Origin: Haemophilus sp. CCUG 60358
Lineage (GTDB): Bacteria > Pseudomonadota > Gammaproteobacteria > Enterobacterales > Pasteurellaceae
Length of the DNA stretch: 64,000 bases
Assembly (NCBI RefSeq): GCF_001679485.1
Contig: NZ_LZOZ01000017.1
Location: 124,001 to 188,000 of the forward strand
Direction: 5' to 3'
A program made the position numbers and the translations under genes. This document shows, piece after piece, positions 37,773 to 49,212 of this stretch. A model generated the notes under the pieces. The model ran no database searches. It saw only the letters and a list, made by a program, of their open reading frames with translations, and was not told where the DNA came from. Positions within the stretch are counted from its first letter, which is position 1, and each line of letters starts with the position of its first letter.

Positions 37773-40085
37773 TTAGAACGATTCTGTGAATGTACGAGTG
37801 ACGACGTCTTGTTGTTGCTCTTTAGTTAAAGAGTTGAAACGTACTGCGTAACCAGATACACGGATGGTTAATTGCGGATATTTATCCGGATTTTCCATCG
37901 CATCTAATAACATTTCACGATTTAACACGTTCACGTTTAAGTGTTGGCCACCTTCTACTGTTGCTTCATGGTGGAAGTAACCATCCATTAAGCCAGCAAG
38001 GTTACGACGTTGCGCTTCTGCATCTTTACCTAACGCATTTGGTACGATTGAGAAGGTGTAAGAAATACCATCTTTCGCGTAAGCAAATGGAAGTTTAGCA
38101 ACAGATGTTAATGACGCTACCGCGCCTTTTTGGTCACGACCGTGCATTGGGTTCGCACCTGGTCCGAATGGCGCACCTGAGCGACGACCATCTGGGGTGT
38201 TACCTGTTTTTTTACCATAAACTACGTTAGAAGTAATGGTTAATACAGATTGTGTAGGCACAGCGTTGCGGTAAGTTTTAAGTTTTTGAATTTTCTTCAT
38301 GAAACGTTCAACTAAGTCACAAGCGATGTCATCAACACGGTTGTCGTTGTTACCATATTGTGGATATTCACCTTCGATTTCGAAGTCGATTGCTACGTTG
38401 CTTGCTACAACATTGCCATCTTTATCTTTGATGTCGCCACGAACTGGTTTAACTTTCGCATATTTAATTGCTGAAAGTGAGTCTGCCGCAACAGAAAGAC
38501 CTGCGATACCACAAGCCATGGTACGGTATACATCACGATCATGTAACGCCATTAATGCTGCTTCGTATGAATATTTATCGTGCATGTAGTGGATGATGTT
38601 TAAGGCAGTCACATATTGTTTTGCCAACCAATCCATAAAGCTGTCCATACGAGTCATGACTGTGTCGAAATCTAACACTTCATCAGTGATTGGTGCAGTT
38701 TTCGGACCTACTTGCATACCTAATTTTTCATCGATACCGCCATTGATTGCGTATAACAATGTTTTCGCTAAGTTTGCACGCGCACCGAAGAATTGCATTT
38801 GTTTACCAACAACCATTGGTGATACACAACATGCGATCGCGTAGTCATCATTATTGAAGTCTGGACGCATTAAATCATCATTTTCGTACTGAACTGATGA
38901 GGTATCAATCGATACTTTCGCACAGAAACGTTTGAAGTTTTCAGGTAATTGTTCAGACCAAAGAATCGTTAAGTTTGGTTCTGGAGAAGTACCCATGTTG
39001 TAAAGAGTGTGTAAAATACGGAATGTATTTTTGGTTACTAATGTACGGCCATCTAAACCCATACCTGCGATGGTTTCAGTTGCCCACATTGGATCACCAG
39101 AGAATAATTGATCGTATTCAGGTGTACGTAAGAAACGAACCATACGAAGTTTCATGACTAAGTGGTCAACTAATTCTTGCGCTTCAGTTTCAGTAATTTT
39201 ACCCGCTTTTAAATCACGTTCGATATAGATATCGATGAAAGTTGCAGTACGACCGAATGACATCGCTGCACCGTTTTGTGATTTGATTGCTGCTAAGTAA
39301 GCAAAGTACATCCATTGAATTGCTTCTTTAGCGTTAGTTGCTGGGTTAGAAATATCGTAACCGTAGCTTGCTGCCATTTGTTTCATTTGGCCTAATGCAC
39401 GGTGTTGTTCTGCGATTTCTTCACGTAAACGGATAGTTGCTTCAAGATTTACGCCATCTTCTAAGTCTTTTTGTAAAGAAGAGAACTGTGCGTATTTATC
39501 TTTCATTAAGAAGTCTACACCGTAAAGTGCTACACGACGGTAGTCACCGATAATACGGCCACGACCGTAAGCATCTGGAAGACCTGTTAATACACCTGAT
39601 TTACGGCAACGTAAAATATCCGGCGTATAAACATCGAACACACCTTGGTTATGTGTTTTACGGTATTCAGTGAAGATTTTTTTCACTTCAGGATTTAATT
39701 CACGACCGTAAACTTTACATGAACCTTCCACCATTTTAATACCACCAAATGGCATAATGGCACGTTTTAATGGAGCATCAGTTTGAAGACCTACGATTTT
39801 CTCCAAGTCTTTATTGATGTAGCCTGGAGCGTGAGAAATAATCGTTGAAGGCGTATGTTCGTCAAAGTCTAATGGCGCGTGAGTGCGGTTTTCAACTTTG
39901 ATCCCTTCCATTACGGTTTCCCAAAGTTTTGTTGTCGCTTCGGTTGGACCAGCTAAGAAAGAATCATCACCTTCATACGGGGTGTAGTTCTTCTGAATAA
40001 AATCACGCACGTTGACGTTTTCTTGCCAATCACCGGCAACGAATCCTGCCCACGCAACTTTTTGTGCTTCATTAAGTTCTGACAT
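37773..40085 (-). CDS. pflB: Formate C-acetyltransferase (pyruvate formate-lyase)
   Basis: Anaerobic conversion of pyruvate and CoA to acetyl-CoA and formate. Starting at MSELNEAQ the product is 770 residues. The catalytic cysteine pair IACCVSP is near 418-419, and the glycyl radical motif RVSGYAVRF puts the radical at Gly745. The chosen ATG lies seven bases after AAGGA; an ATG two codons upstream is too close to it. Strong synonymous bias suggests high expression. It follows focA by about 55 bases in one operon. Confidence 0.97.
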   Translation of the reverse strand: MSELNEAQKVAWAGFVAGDWQENVNVRDFIQKNYTPYEGDDSFLAGPTEATTKLWETVMEGIKVENRTHAPLDFDEHTPSTIISHAPGYINKDLEKIVGLQTDAPLKRAIMPFGGIKMVEGSCKVYGRELNPEVKKIFTEYRKTHNQGVFDVYTPDILRCRKSGVLTGLPDAYGRGRIIGDYRRVALYGVDFLMKDKYAQFSSLQKDLEDGVNLEATIRLREEIAEQHRALGQMKQMAASYGYDISNPATNAKEAIQWMYFAYLAAIKSQNGAAMSFGRTATFIDIYIERDLKAGKITETEAQELVDHLVMKLRMVRFLRTPEYDQLFSGDPMWATETIAGMGLDGRTLVTKNTFRILHTLYNMGTSPEPNLTILWSEQLPENFKRFCAKVSIDTSSVQYENDDLMRPDFNNDDYAIACCVSPMVVGKQMQFFGARANLAKTLLYAINGGIDEKLGMQVGPKTAPITDEVLDFDTVMTRMDSFMDWLAKQYVTALNIIHYMHDKYSYEAALMALHDRDVYRTMACGIAGLSVAADSLSAIKYAKVKPVRGDIKDKDGNVVASNVAIDFEIEGEYPQYGNNDNRVDDIACDLVERFMKKIQKLKTYRNAVPTQSVLTITSNVVYGKKTGNTPDGRRSGAPFGPGANPMHGRDQKGAVASLTSVAKLPFAYAKDGISYTFSIVPNALGKDAEAQRRNLAGLMDGYFHHEATVEGGQHLNVNVLNREMLLDAMENPDKYPQLTIRVSGYAVRFNSLTKEQQQDVVTRTFTESF

Positions 40086-40140
40086 AGTCATTTCCTTTTT
40101 TAATTGATAAAAAATAAGTCTTGTTTAGTTCGTTAGTACA

Positions 40141-40995
40141 TTAGTGAGCTTTGGTTAAATAACGTTGGAATAAGCCGATACAAACTGCGCCGCCCACAAT
40201 GTTACCCAACGTTACGGGAATTAAATTCTTCACAATGAAATGATAAAGATCTAAGTCTGCATATTTCATTGGATCCACACCAATTTGTTGCCAAAATTCT
40301 GGTGTACTAAAGTGTGCTGTAATAATGCCAAGCGGAATCATAAACATATTTGCCACACAGTGTTCAAAACCTGATGCCACAAATAAGCCAATTGGCATAA
40401 TCATAATAAATGCTTTGTCTGTAACAGTTTTACCGGAATAAGACATCCATACCGCTACACACACCATAATGTTACATAAAATACCAAGGTTAAATGCTTC
40501 AAACCAAGTATGATGAATTTTATGTTGCGCGGTTGCCAAAATGGTTAAACCCCATTGACCACTTGCTGCCATGGTTTGTCCCCCAAACCAAATCACCGCA
40601 GCAATAAATAAACCGCCTACGAAGTTGCCTAAATACACCACAATCCAATTTCGAATCATTTGGGTTGTGGTTATTTTTCCGCCTACGCGGGCAACTAAGG
40701 TTAAAGTAGAAGAGGTGAATAATTCCGATCCTAAAATCACCACCATAATTACGCCTAAAGAGAAGACTAATCCACCAACTAACTTGGTTAATCCCCAAGG
40801 CGCGCCAGCGCTCGCTGTTTGAGTTGTCGTATAAAATACAAAGGCTAATGCAATACAAGCCCCAGCACTAATACCAGACATGAATGATAAAAATGGACGT
40901 TTTTGCGCTTTATACGCAGCGACGTTTTCAGCATAATCCGTTGCTTCAACTGGTGTGAGAGCAACAGAAGATTGATTTAAATTTTCTGATGCCAT
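40141..40995 (-). CDS. focA: Formate channel FocA
   Basis: Pentameric formate/nitrite-family channel exporting formate made by PflB. The 284-residue protein has six membrane segments and the family signatures FLSGISAGACIALAF near residues 36-50 and GNFVGGLFIA near 117-126, plus GLFVASGFEHCVANMF. It is first in the focA-pflB operon. A candidate FNR site lies about 120-135 bases upstream. Confidence 0.95.
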   Translation of the reverse strand: MASENLNQSSVALTPVEATDYAENVAAYKAQKRPFLSFMSGISAGACIALAFVFYTTTQTASAGAPWGLTKLVGGLVFSLGVIMVVILGSELFTSSTLTLVARVGGKITTTQMIRNWIVVYLGNFVGGLFIAAVIWFGGQTMAASGQWGLTILATAQHKIHHTWFEAFNLGILCNIMVCVAVWMSYSGKTVTDKAFIMIMPIGLFVASGFEHCVANMFMIPLGIITAHFSTPEFWQQIGVDPMKYADLDLYHFIVKNLIPVTLGNIVGGAVCIGLFQRYLTKAH

Positions 40996-41037
40996 ATCTT
41001 ACTCCAAATAATTAATTGATTATTTTTATACTTCAAC

Positions 41038-41057
41038 ATAGGTATTTTTATACCTAT
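41038..41057 (-). promoter_or_regulatory. Perfect palindrome upstream of focA
   Basis: ATAGGTAT, TTTT and ATACCTAT form an exact 8-bp inverted repeat about 43 bases before focA, within or next to AT-rich -10-like sequence. The arms match the NarL/NarP heptamer TACYYMT, but point outward with a 6-base gap, unlike the known 7-2-7 NarP arrangement. Confidence 0.45.
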
Positions 41058-41116
41058 CGTTATTCTACTCTCTTAAAAAACCTTTGCAAGAAATCCCCCA
41101 TTTATTTCAAAAAAAT

Positions 41117-41130
41117 TTGATATTTTGCAA
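41117..41130 (-). promoter_or_regulatory. Candidate FNR site of the focA-pflB promoter region
   Basis: The minus strand reads TTGCA-AAAT-ATCAA against the FNR consensus TTGAT-N4-ATCAA, matching 8 of 10. It lies upstream of an anaerobic operon known to be FNR-activated in related bacteria. Confidence 0.45.
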
Positions 41131-41157
41131 GTTTTGGTAAATTTTATCTTCAAATAC

Positions 41158-41188
41158 AAAAAAGCGAGATATTACTATCCCGCTTTTT
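41158..41188 (-). terminator. Terminator of comE1
   Basis: AAAGCGxGATA and TATCxCGCTTT pair with one mismatch and flank a TTAC loop; A/T runs lie on both sides. Confidence 0.75.
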
Positions 41189-41206
41189 ATATATAAATAA
41201 CGCAGA

Positions 41207-41557
41207 TTAAAACGCAATACGATCGCGATTTTTCTCTAACGTTGCTTTACCAATGCCTTGTACTTCAAGCAATTGTTCTGCCATAGTGAAATTACCGTGC
41301 TTTTCACGATACTGCACAATGGCTTCCGCCTTTTTCGCACCAATACCAATTAGCGCTTTTTGAATTTCTGATGCTCTGGCGGTATTGATATTTAATTTAT
41401 CACTCACTGCTTGTTGTGTAGTTTGTGATGCGGTTTGTTGCTGAACTTGCGCTTGAGGTTGAGCCTGTTCAGCCACCTTTTCTTCTGCAAACACTTGCGA
41501 GCTCAACATTGTGGTCGCAACAAATAATGAACTAAATAAATGTTTCATCAATTTCAT
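41207..41557 (-). CDS. comE1: Secreted helix-hairpin-helix competence protein ComE1
   Basis: Secreted or periplasmic DNA-binding protein of 116 residues with a signal peptide (HLFSSLFVATTMLSSQVFA), a Gln/Ala-rich linker (about 24-52) and a ComEA-type double helix-hairpin-helix domain (KLNINTARASEIQ to the C-terminus). ComEA proteins bind incoming DNA during transformation; the Pasteurella homologue is also reported to bind fibronectin. The start at MKLMKHL has AAAGGG before it, and the longer frame lacks a signal peptide. A perfect CRP-S site lies about 100 bases upstream, consistent with the competence regulon. Confidence 0.9.
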   Translation of the reverse strand: MKLMKHLFSSLFVATTMLSSQVFAEEKVAEQAQPQAQVQQQTASQTTQQAVSDKLNINTARASEIQKALIGIGAKKAEAIVQYREKHGNFTMAEQLLEVQGIGKATLEKNRDRIAF

Positions 41558-41650
41558 AAAAATGCCCTTTATTAACAAAAAGTACCGTTGATTCATATCA
41601 ACAGCGACATTTTTAAGAAACACCGAAAACACGCAAGAAATTGACCGCAC

Positions 41651-41672
41651 TTTTGCGATCCTGATCGCAAAA
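41651..41672 (-). promoter_or_regulatory. CRP-S (Sxy-dependent) competence regulatory site
   Basis: TGCGA-N6-TCGCA at 41654-41669 is an exact match to the CRP-S core that sets competence genes of H. influenzae apart from ordinary CRP sites (TGTGA-N6-TCACA). The symmetry extends to TTTTGCGAT/ATCGCAAAA, 9 bp on each side. It is centred 104 bases before the comE1 start and directly next to an uptake signal. Confidence 0.88.
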
Positions 41673-41701
41673 ATTACATTTAAGTAAATGAAAAAACGAC
41701 C

Positions 41702-42019
41702 TTAGCGCACCACCACTGCCGTGCCACTTGCAATCACCATAAACATGCTTTTCGTGCCTACCGTTGTGTAGTTAACTTCCACGCCAACAATAGCATTAGC
41801 ACCTAAGGCGTATGCTTTTTCTTCCAGTTCTTTCAATGCATCTTGACGTGCGCGACTAATACGACGCTCATAAACACTAGAACGCCCACCAATCACATCC
41901 GTTATGCCAGCAAAAAAATCACGCATGAAGTTTGCACCGGCAATCACTTCGCCAAAGACGACTTGTTTGTATTCTACGATTTGTTTCCCTTCGACATTAG
42001 GGGTTGTTGTCACAATCAT
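41702..42019 (-). CDS. ybjQ: YbjQ/UPF0145 family protein
   Basis: A 105-residue protein of the UPF0145 family (putative heavy-metal-binding fold), with [14 protein letters not shown] at the N-terminus, GGRSSVYE near 44-51 and [14 protein letters not shown] near 72-85. It forms pentamers in known structures; the cellular role is not established. No cysteine or histidine ligands are seen here, so metal binding by this copy is doubtful. Confidence 0.85.
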   Translation of the reverse strand: MIVTTTPNVEGKQIVEYKQVVFGEVIAGANFMRDFFAGITDVIGGRSSVYERRISRARQDALKELEEKAYALGANAIVGVEVNYTTVGTKSMFMVIASGTAVVVR

Positions 42020-42057
42020 TTTGTATCCTTAAATTCTCATTAAAAATTAACCGCACT

Positions 42058-42657
42058 TTAGACGCTTAATTTTGATTTTAAAACGGCCAATGCCTTCGCA
42101 CGATGAGAGATTTTCTTTTTCTCTACGGTTTCTAATTCTGCAAAAGTACAGCCTTTTTCTGGGCTAAAAAAGAGCGAATCGTAACCAAAGCCGTTTTCGC
42201 CTCGTTCTTCATAAATGATATTCCCTTCACATTCACCTTGAGCAATGATCGGAGAAGGATCACTTGGGTGTTGTAATAACACAATCGTACTCACAAATTT
42301 TGCTTGGCGACGTTCAGATGGAACATCAGCTAATTCTGCCAGTAATTTTTCACGATTTTTCGCATCAGCTTCATCACCATCTACACCTGCATAACGTGCA
42401 GAATATAATCCAGGTGCACCATTTAAAGCATCCACCACAAGACCTGAATCATCCGCTATTGCCGGTAAACCTGATTTTTCAGCTGCATAGCGTGCTTTAA
42501 GGATCGCATTTTCGACAAACGTTAAGCCCGTTTCCTCTGGACTTTCGATGCCTAAATCCGTTTGAGCAATCACTTCAAAACCGAAATTGGCTAATACATC
42601 CGCCATTTCTTTTACTTTGCCTTTATTACCTGTGGCAAGCACAATTTTTTGTTTCAT
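42058..42657 (-). CDS. rdgB: Non-canonical purine NTP pyrophosphatase (RdgB/HAM1)
   Basis: Hydrolyses dITP, XTP and similar nucleotides to keep them out of DNA and RNA. The 199-residue protein starts [17 protein letters not shown], which contains the substrate-binding TGNKGK motif, and has [24 protein letters not shown] near 68-91 with the catalytic acid. Its start has AGGGA at seven bases; a longer frame adds eight residues without support. Confidence 0.95.
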   Translation of the reverse strand: MKQKIVLATGNKGKVKEMADVLANFGFEVIAQTDLGIESPEETGLTFVENAILKARYAAEKSGLPAIADDSGLVVDALNGAPGLYSARYAGVDGDEADAKNREKLLAELADVPSERRQAKFVSTIVLLQHPSDPSPIIAQGECEGNIIYEERGENGFGYDSLFFSPEKGCTFAELETVEKKKISHRAKALAVLKSKLSV

Positions 42658-42723
42658 GATTCTGTCCCTCATATCAAACATTGTCTTATTTTAGCATCTC
42701 ACCAAAAATTTTCGGAATAAATA

Positions 42724-42754
42724 TTGACCTTAACCTTAGGTCAAAGTTTATGAT
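42724..42754 (+). promoter_or_regulatory. MerR/CueR-type promoter with 19-base spacer and dyad
   Basis: TTGACC (-35, 42724-42729) and TATGAT (-10, 42749-42754) are 19 bases apart. Such long spacing normally needs a MerR-family activator. An inverted repeat TTGACCT/AGGTCAA with 7 bases between (42724-42744) overlaps the -35 and the spacer. It precedes the DUF305 gene by 35 bases. Confidence 0.6.
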
Positions 42755-42788
42755 TGGTGCTCATTCAGTTATCACATAGGAGAAAAAC

Positions 42789-43160
42789 ATGAAAAAACTT
42801 ATGACTTTTATCACACTTAGCGCTGCTGCAGTTTCAATTTATGCCCAAGCTAATGAACAACCGCATCAAGCACACATGAATATGCCAATGTCGACAGATT
42901 CTGCAATGCAACAAGAATTAATGCAAGGTATGAGTCAAATGCATCAAGACATGATGGCAGCTGCGCAATATAAAGATCCTGATGTTGCTTTTGCAGCAGG
43001 TATGTTGCCACACCATATTGGCGCAGTAAAAATGGCGGAAGTTGAATTAAAATACGGAAAAGATCCTGAGATGCGTAAGCTTGCTGAGAATATTATTAAC
43101 GCTCAACAAGCAGAAATTGAACAAATGGAAAAATGGCTTAAAGTGCACAATAAAAAATAA
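42789..43160 (+). CDS. Periplasmic DUF305 protein, possible copper-binding
   Basis: The 123-residue secreted protein has a signal peptide (cleavage near YAQA, residue 21), a Met/His-rich segment (HQAHMNMPMSTDSAMQQ and MSQMHQDMM, about 27-57) and a DUF305 four-helix domain with the FAAGMLPHHIGAVKMAEVEL motif (about 69-88). Related proteins such as cyanobacterial CopM bind copper through Met and His. The MerR-spaced promoter supports metal induction. Binding itself is inferred. It is a single-gene unit closed by a terminator. AGGAG lies before the ATG. Confidence 0.8.
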   Translation: MKKLMTFITLSAAAVSIYAQANEQPHQAHMNMPMSTDSAMQQELMQGMSQMHQDMMAAAQYKDPDVAFAAGMLPHHIGAVKMAEVELKYGKDPEMRKLAENIINAQQAEIEQMEKWLKVHNKK

Positions 43161-43167
43161 AATAACA

Positions 43168-43202
43168 CAAAAAAAGTGCGGTAAATTAACCGCACTTTTT
43201 TA
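43168..43202. terminator. Bidirectional terminator made from an inverted uptake-signal pair
   Basis: AAAAAAGTGCGGT and ACCGCACTTTTTT pair around AAATTA. It serves the DUF305 gene and the converging ispH. Confidence 0.88.
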
Positions 43203-43208
43203 ATAGAA

Positions 43209-44153
43209 TTAGTTTACTTCTTTTATTCGTAGCTCTTTTGGCACTTCAAAGAACATATTTTCTTCTAAGCCTTGAAGCTCTTCAATGCTATCCGCACCAA
43301 ATTCTTTTAATCGAGCAATCACAGATTGCACCAACTCTTCGGGTGCTGAGGCCCCTGCTGTTACGCCAATTGTTTCAACGCCTTCAAACCAATCTGCTGT
43401 CACATCATTTGGATCATCAATCAATTTTGATTTCACACCCATACGCGATGCCAACTCAGCTAAACGATTAGAATTCGATGAGTTTTTAGAGCCTACAACG
43501 ACCACTAAATCACATTGTTTCGCTAATTCACGCACTGCTTCTTGGCGATTGGTTGTAGCATAGCAAATATCGTTTTTATGTGGGCCTTGAATAGCTGGAT
43601 ATTTGTCTTTCAATGCACTGATAGTTTCCGCCGTATCATCAAGAGAAAGCGTAGTTTGTGTCATAAAGGTTAAATCATCATTTTCTTGAACCGGCAAACG
43701 AGCAATATCTTCCACGCTTTCAATTAAGAAAATACCACCTTCCTCGTTGTTGTACTGTCCCATTGTGCCTTCCACTTCGGGATGGCCTTTGTGTCCGATC
43801 AAAATCGCTTTCGTCCCTTTACGGCTCGCACGAGCCACTTGCATATGTACCTTGGTTACCAACGGACAAGTTGCATCAAATACTTTTAACTGACGATCTT
43901 TCGCTTCCTGACGAACGGCTTGTGATACGCCGTGGGCGGAAAAAATCACAATGGCACCATCTGGCACTTCGCTCAGTTCTTCTACAAAAATCGCCCCACG
44001 CTCACGCAAACCATTCACCACAAAACGGTTATGCACCACTTCATGACGTACATAAATCGGCGCACCATGAATTTCAAGCGCTAGTTCAACAATGCTAATG
44101 GCTCGATCGACACCCGCGCAAAATCCGCGAGGGTTAGCTAAAATTATCTTCAT
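43209..44153 (-). CDS. ispH: 4-hydroxy-3-methylbut-2-enyl diphosphate reductase
   Basis: Last step of the non-mevalonate isoprenoid route, giving IPP and DMAPP. The 314-residue protein starts [18 protein letters not shown], with cluster ligand Cys12; further ligands lie in [12 protein letters not shown] (about 92-103) and [10 protein letters not shown] (about 195-204). Its ATG overlaps the lspA stop by 4 bases, so the two are coupled, as in H. influenzae and E. coli. Confidence 0.96.
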   Translation of the reverse strand: MKIILANPRGFCAGVDRAISIVELALEIHGAPIYVRHEVVHNRFVVNGLRERGAIFVEELSEVPDGAIVIFSAHGVSQAVRQEAKDRQLKVFDATCPLVTKVHMQVARASRKGTKAILIGHKGHPEVEGTMGQYNNEEGGIFLIESVEDIARLPVQENDDLTFMTQTTLSLDDTAETISALKDKYPAIQGPHKNDICYATTNRQEAVRELAKQCDLVVVVGSKNSSNSNRLAELASRMGVKSKLIDDPNDVTADWFEGVETIGVTAGASAPEELVQSVIARLKEFGADSIEELQGLEENMFFEVPKELRIKEVN

Positions 44154-44641
44154 TTTTGACCGCTCTTTTTATCACCTTTAAAGGCATCTAATGCTAATAA
44201 ACCCGCACCAATACAAATCGCAATATCTGCCACATTGAATACCGGATAATGATAAATATCCCAATAAAAATCTAAGAAATCCACCACAAAACCGTTATAC
44301 GCACGGTCCACCATATTGGCTAACGCGCCACCGATAATCAGTGCATAAGCTGAATTTTGTAATTTTTGCTCTGCCGAATTCTTTTTCATAAAGTAAGCCA
44401 GCATTAAAGAAATCCCAATCGCAAGCACGATAAAGAAATATTTCTGCCAACCATCATGCTCAGCTAAAAAACTAAACGCTGCGCCATAGTTACGCACATA
44501 GGTCAGATTAAAAATAGGCAATATATTTACGCTTTCATAGAGATCAAAGCGTTGCACTACAATATATTTGGTCAGTAAATCAAGGATAAATGCAACCGCA
44601 CTTAACCAAAGGAATGAAAGTCCTGTTTTATTTTTTGTCAT
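44150..44641 (-). CDS. lspA: Lipoprotein signal peptidase (signal peptidase II)
   Basis: Aspartic membrane protease that cleaves prolipoproteins after lipidation. The 163-residue protein has four membrane segments, [10 protein letters not shown] near 51-60, and the catalytic aspartates in [24 protein letters not shown] (about 103-126). Coupled to ispH. Substrates made in this window would include OapB and protein E. A variant uptake motif (44159-44167) sits in the overlap with ispH. Confidence 0.95.
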   Translation of the reverse strand: MTKNKTGLSFLWLSAVAFILDLLTKYIVVQRFDLYESVNILPIFNLTYVRNYGAAFSFLAEHDGWQKYFFIVLAIGISLMLAYFMKKNSAEQKLQNSAYALIIGGALANMVDRAYNGFVVDFLDFYWDIYHYPVFNVADIAICIGAGLLALDAFKGDKKSGQK

Positions 44642-44722
44642 AGGAAATTATCTGTCTTTATAAATGGACGATGATTTTAGCAACTCGAACAACCTTTATA
44701 AAGTAAAAGGCATCAAATTATA

Positions 44723-44749
44723 AAAGGCGAACACATTGGTTCGCCTTTC
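44723..44749 (-). terminator. Terminator of glmU
   Basis: GGCGAAC, 6-base loop and GTTCGCC pair, followed by TTTTAT on the minus strand. Confidence 0.82.
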
Positions 44750-44757
44750 AATATTAA

Positions 44758-46128
44758 TTACTTTTTCTTCACCGGTCTTTGCCAACCTTGAATATGACGT
44801 TGTGGCACGCGAGTGATCACAAGCTCATCTTTTTCAACGTTTTTAGTGATGGTTGAACCTGCGCCAATCGTTGCGCCATCAGCCACAGTAACTGGTGCGA
44901 CTAATTGTGTATCCGAACCCACGAATACATTGTTGCCAATGATTGTTTTAAATTTATTCGCACCGTCATAGTTACAAGTAATGACACCTGCACCAATATT
45001 ACAGTTTTCACCGATTTCAGTATCACCGACATAAGTAAGGTGGTTTACTTTAGAGCCTTTACCTACTGTGGATTTTTTAATTTCCACAAAGTTACCCACA
45101 TGGGTTTCAGCCGCTAATTCAGCACCTGGACGTAAACGAGAGAATGGACCAATCGCTGCTTTCTCACCAATTGTCGCATCTTCTAAAACAGAATAAGGTT
45201 TGATTTCAACATCGTCACCAATGATCACGTTTTTCAATACACAACCTGCACCAATTTTTACTCGATCACCTAAACGTACATTGCCTTCCACAATCACGTT
45301 CACATCAATTTCAACATCTTTACCGTGTTCTAATGTACCACGTAAATCAAAACGCTCTGGGTCAATTAACATCACGCCAGCAAGTAAAAGTTTTTCTGCT
45401 TGTTTACGTTGATAAAAACGCTCTAATGCAGCAAGTTGTAAACGGTTATTGGCACCTTCTACTTCCATAAATTCAGAGGCTTGAACGGCAGTAACCTGAC
45501 AACCATCTTGGTTGGCTAAACCAATCACATCTGTTAAATAAAATTCGCCTTGTGCATTGTTATTTTTCACACGAGAAAGCCAGTTTTTGAAATGTGCGCC
45601 ATCAACCACTAGCACACCTGTATTCACTTCTTGGATTTTTAATTGCTCTGCGTTGGCATCTTTTTGTTCTACGATCGCCACCACATTGCCATTTTCACGA
45701 ATAATACGACCGTAACCCGTTGGGTTATCTAAATTTACCGTGAGCAATGCAATCCCATTTTCTGGTTTCGCTGCAATGAGTTTTTCCAATGTTTCTTTGG
45801 TCACTAATGGTGCATCACCATATAAAATCACAATATTTTCATCATCTTTGAAGAATGGTGCAGCTTGTTGAACCGCATGGGCAGTCCCCAATTGTTCTGC
45901 TTGGAACACCCAGTTCACGCTTTCATTTACCAAACGTTCACGCATTAATTCGCCACCGTGACCATAAATTAAATGCACGTTTTCCGCACCTAATTGATTT
46001 GCCGTATCGATCACATGTTTTACCATCGGTTTTCCTGCCACTTTGTGCAAGACTTTTGGTAAATCAGAATACATACGAGTGCCTTTACCAGCCGCTAAAA
46101 TCACCACGCTTAATGCTTTATTTGTCAT
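44758..46128 (-). CDS. glmU: Bifunctional GlmU: GlcN-1-P acetyltransferase / GlcNAc-1-P uridyltransferase
   Basis: Makes UDP-GlcNAc for peptidoglycan, lipid A and surface glycans. The 456-residue protein has the N-terminal pyrophosphorylase signature [18 protein letters not shown] (about 11-28) and a C-terminal left-handed beta-helix of hexapeptide repeats (about 250-440) with [13 protein letters not shown]. Length equals that of E. coli and H. influenzae GlmU. It forms a monocistronic unit. Confidence 0.97.
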   Translation of the reverse strand: MTNKALSVVILAAGKGTRMYSDLPKVLHKVAGKPMVKHVIDTANQLGAENVHLIYGHGGELMRERLVNESVNWVFQAEQLGTAHAVQQAAPFFKDDENIVILYGDAPLVTKETLEKLIAAKPENGIALLTVNLDNPTGYGRIIRENGNVVAIVEQKDANAEQLKIQEVNTGVLVVDGAHFKNWLSRVKNNNAQGEFYLTDVIGLANQDGCQVTAVQASEFMEVEGANNRLQLAALERFYQRKQAEKLLLAGVMLIDPERFDLRGTLEHGKDVEIDVNVIVEGNVRLGDRVKIGAGCVLKNVIIGDDVEIKPYSVLEDATIGEKAAIGPFSRLRPGAELAAETHVGNFVEIKKSTVGKGSKVNHLTYVGDTEIGENCNIGAGVITCNYDGANKFKTIIGNNVFVGSDTQLVAPVTVADGATIGAGSTITKNVEKDELVITRVPQRHIQGWQRPVKKK

Positions 46129-46226
46129 AAATTCTTCTCTTCTTTTAAAAAAATTGAACGTATTCTATCGTAGAATGGAGAATATGATAAGCCATTTAAT
46201 TTTCATACATTCCTGACAAGACAAGA

Positions 46227-46255
46227 TTGTATAAAAATCTCAAATCCTGTAAACT
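46227..46255 (+). promoter_or_regulatory. Candidate distal promoter of pyrG
   Basis: TTGTAT and TAAACT with exactly 17 bases between would start transcription about 125 bases before pyrG. A competing perfect TATAAT lies nearer (46348-46353). Confidence 0.35.
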
Positions 46256-46269
46256 ATCCTCCCGTCTTG

Positions 46270-46350
46270 ATAGCTAATCATCTTTTTCTTTTATTTTTGA
46301 CCGCACTTTTCAGCATTCTGCACAAATTTGCATAAAAGATGATTGGCTAT
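46270..46350 (+). promoter_or_regulatory. Long inverted repeat upstream of pyrG
   Basis: A 17-base arm (46270-46286, ATAGCTAATCATCTTTT) recurs inverted at 46334-46350 with one difference (G-T). The right arm overlaps the proximal TATAAT. The loop of 47 bases holds an uptake signal. It may be an operator pair, or a leader stem if the distal promoter is used. Confidence 0.55.
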
Positions 46351-46352
46351 AA

Positions 46353-48023
<1,671 letters not shown>

Positions 48024-48043
48024 TTTACTGATGATTCCATAAA

Positions 48044-48085
48044 CAAGTGCGGTCAAAAATTCTTGTGTTTTTGGCCGCATTTTGT
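48044..48085 (+). terminator. Terminator of pyrG
   Basis: AAGTGCGGTCAAAAA and TTTTTGGCCGCATTTT pair with a mismatch and a short loop. One arm is a perfect uptake signal. Confidence 0.7.
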
Positions 48086-48145
48086 ATTAATAAGGAATAA
48101 TATCATCTGAGCCTTATTCACTCATTTAATAATGGATAGCCAAAA

Positions 48146-49081
48146 ATGAAACTTGCAGTAATGTTACCTGCATACAATGCAGAAAATTTTCTCACTGAAT
48201 GTTTAGAGTCATTATTGAATCAAACATTTAGTGATTTTTGCATTCTTGCGGTTAATGATGCTTCTACCGATAACACAGGCAAGGTTCTCGAAACTTATGC
48301 AGCAAAAGATGCTCGCTTACGTGTTTACCATTTACCACAAAACCAAGGTGAGCCTGCTGTAATGCAATTTGTCATGGATATGCCTAACTATATGAATGTT
48401 GAATATGTTGCACGTATGGATGCTGATGATATTTGTGTGACACATCGTTTTGAAAAACAAGTTCAATATTTAGACGAGCATCCCGAAATTGATATTTTAG
48501 GAAGTAATGCTCTGTTCTTTAATGATGGGCAAACTGATAAAATGACTAAAGTGAGTACACTTCCTCTTTTAGATAAAGATATAAAAGCATATTTTTCTTT
48601 AGCTCGCGACAATATCATTAATCCCTCTACGATGTGGCGACATTCGAGCATTAAAGAGCTCGCCATTAATTATGCCCAAACAGCCACAGCTCCCGATTTT
48701 CATATGTGGGTACAATGTGCCTTACATCAAAGGAAATTTGCTAATTAACCAGAACCCTTATTGTTTTATCGGATACATCAAGGCCAAGCGAGTAAAATAC
48801 ATGACAAAATTAGCGAGTCTGTTCAATACTCTATAGAGCTATGGATAAGTCATTTATTTCCTGACTTAACATCGAAAGAAGTTAGCTTACTAAGCCGAAC
48901 GTTACACGAAAAATCCATTAAACTCAGCAAAGAAGAGTTTGAAATGGCATTTTTGGCTTACGATAAGATTCAATCTACTTGTGAAATTTAATTATTTGGA
49001 GAAGATCGACATACGATGTTCAGCATTTTAGACCAACGCATCCAATTATTGAAAAAACTTTTATATCAACGCGTTCAATAA
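48146..49081 (+). pseudogene. Family 2 glycosyltransferase interrupted by in-frame stops
   Basis: The first 200 codons encode a clear GT2 domain (LAVMLPAYNAENFL, VNDASTDNT near 38-46, ARMDADDIC near 93-101). A TAA at 48746-48748 ends it, yet the same frame continues directly with PEPLLFYRIHQGQASKIH, a typical continuation of such enzymes, to a second TAA at 48989-48991. After that it runs again in frame (LFGEDRHTMFSILDQRIQLLKK) to 49079-49081. The total is 312 codons, normal for a LOS glycosyltransferase. One base change (TTA to TAA) would explain the first stop. No frameshift is needed. It is probably a decayed LOS/glycan gene. Confidence 0.82.
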
Positions 49082-49151
49082 CGCTTTGAGTTCTATTACT
49101 CGACGCCCCCCAATCTAAATAGAATTAGGGCAGTTTTATTCATTTAATATC

Positions 49152-49203
49152 AAAGTGCGGTCAGTTTTAGCCAAATTTTTGCAATAACATCACCGCACTT
49201 TAC
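49152..49203. repeat. Inverted uptake-signal pair between converging units
   Basis: AAAGTGCGGT and ACCGCACTTT pair with about 30 bases between. It lies between the glycosyltransferase pseudogene and the DUF4153 gene and could end both transcripts, but lacks a clear T-run. Confidence 0.55.
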
Positions 49204-49212
49204 ACATCTAGC

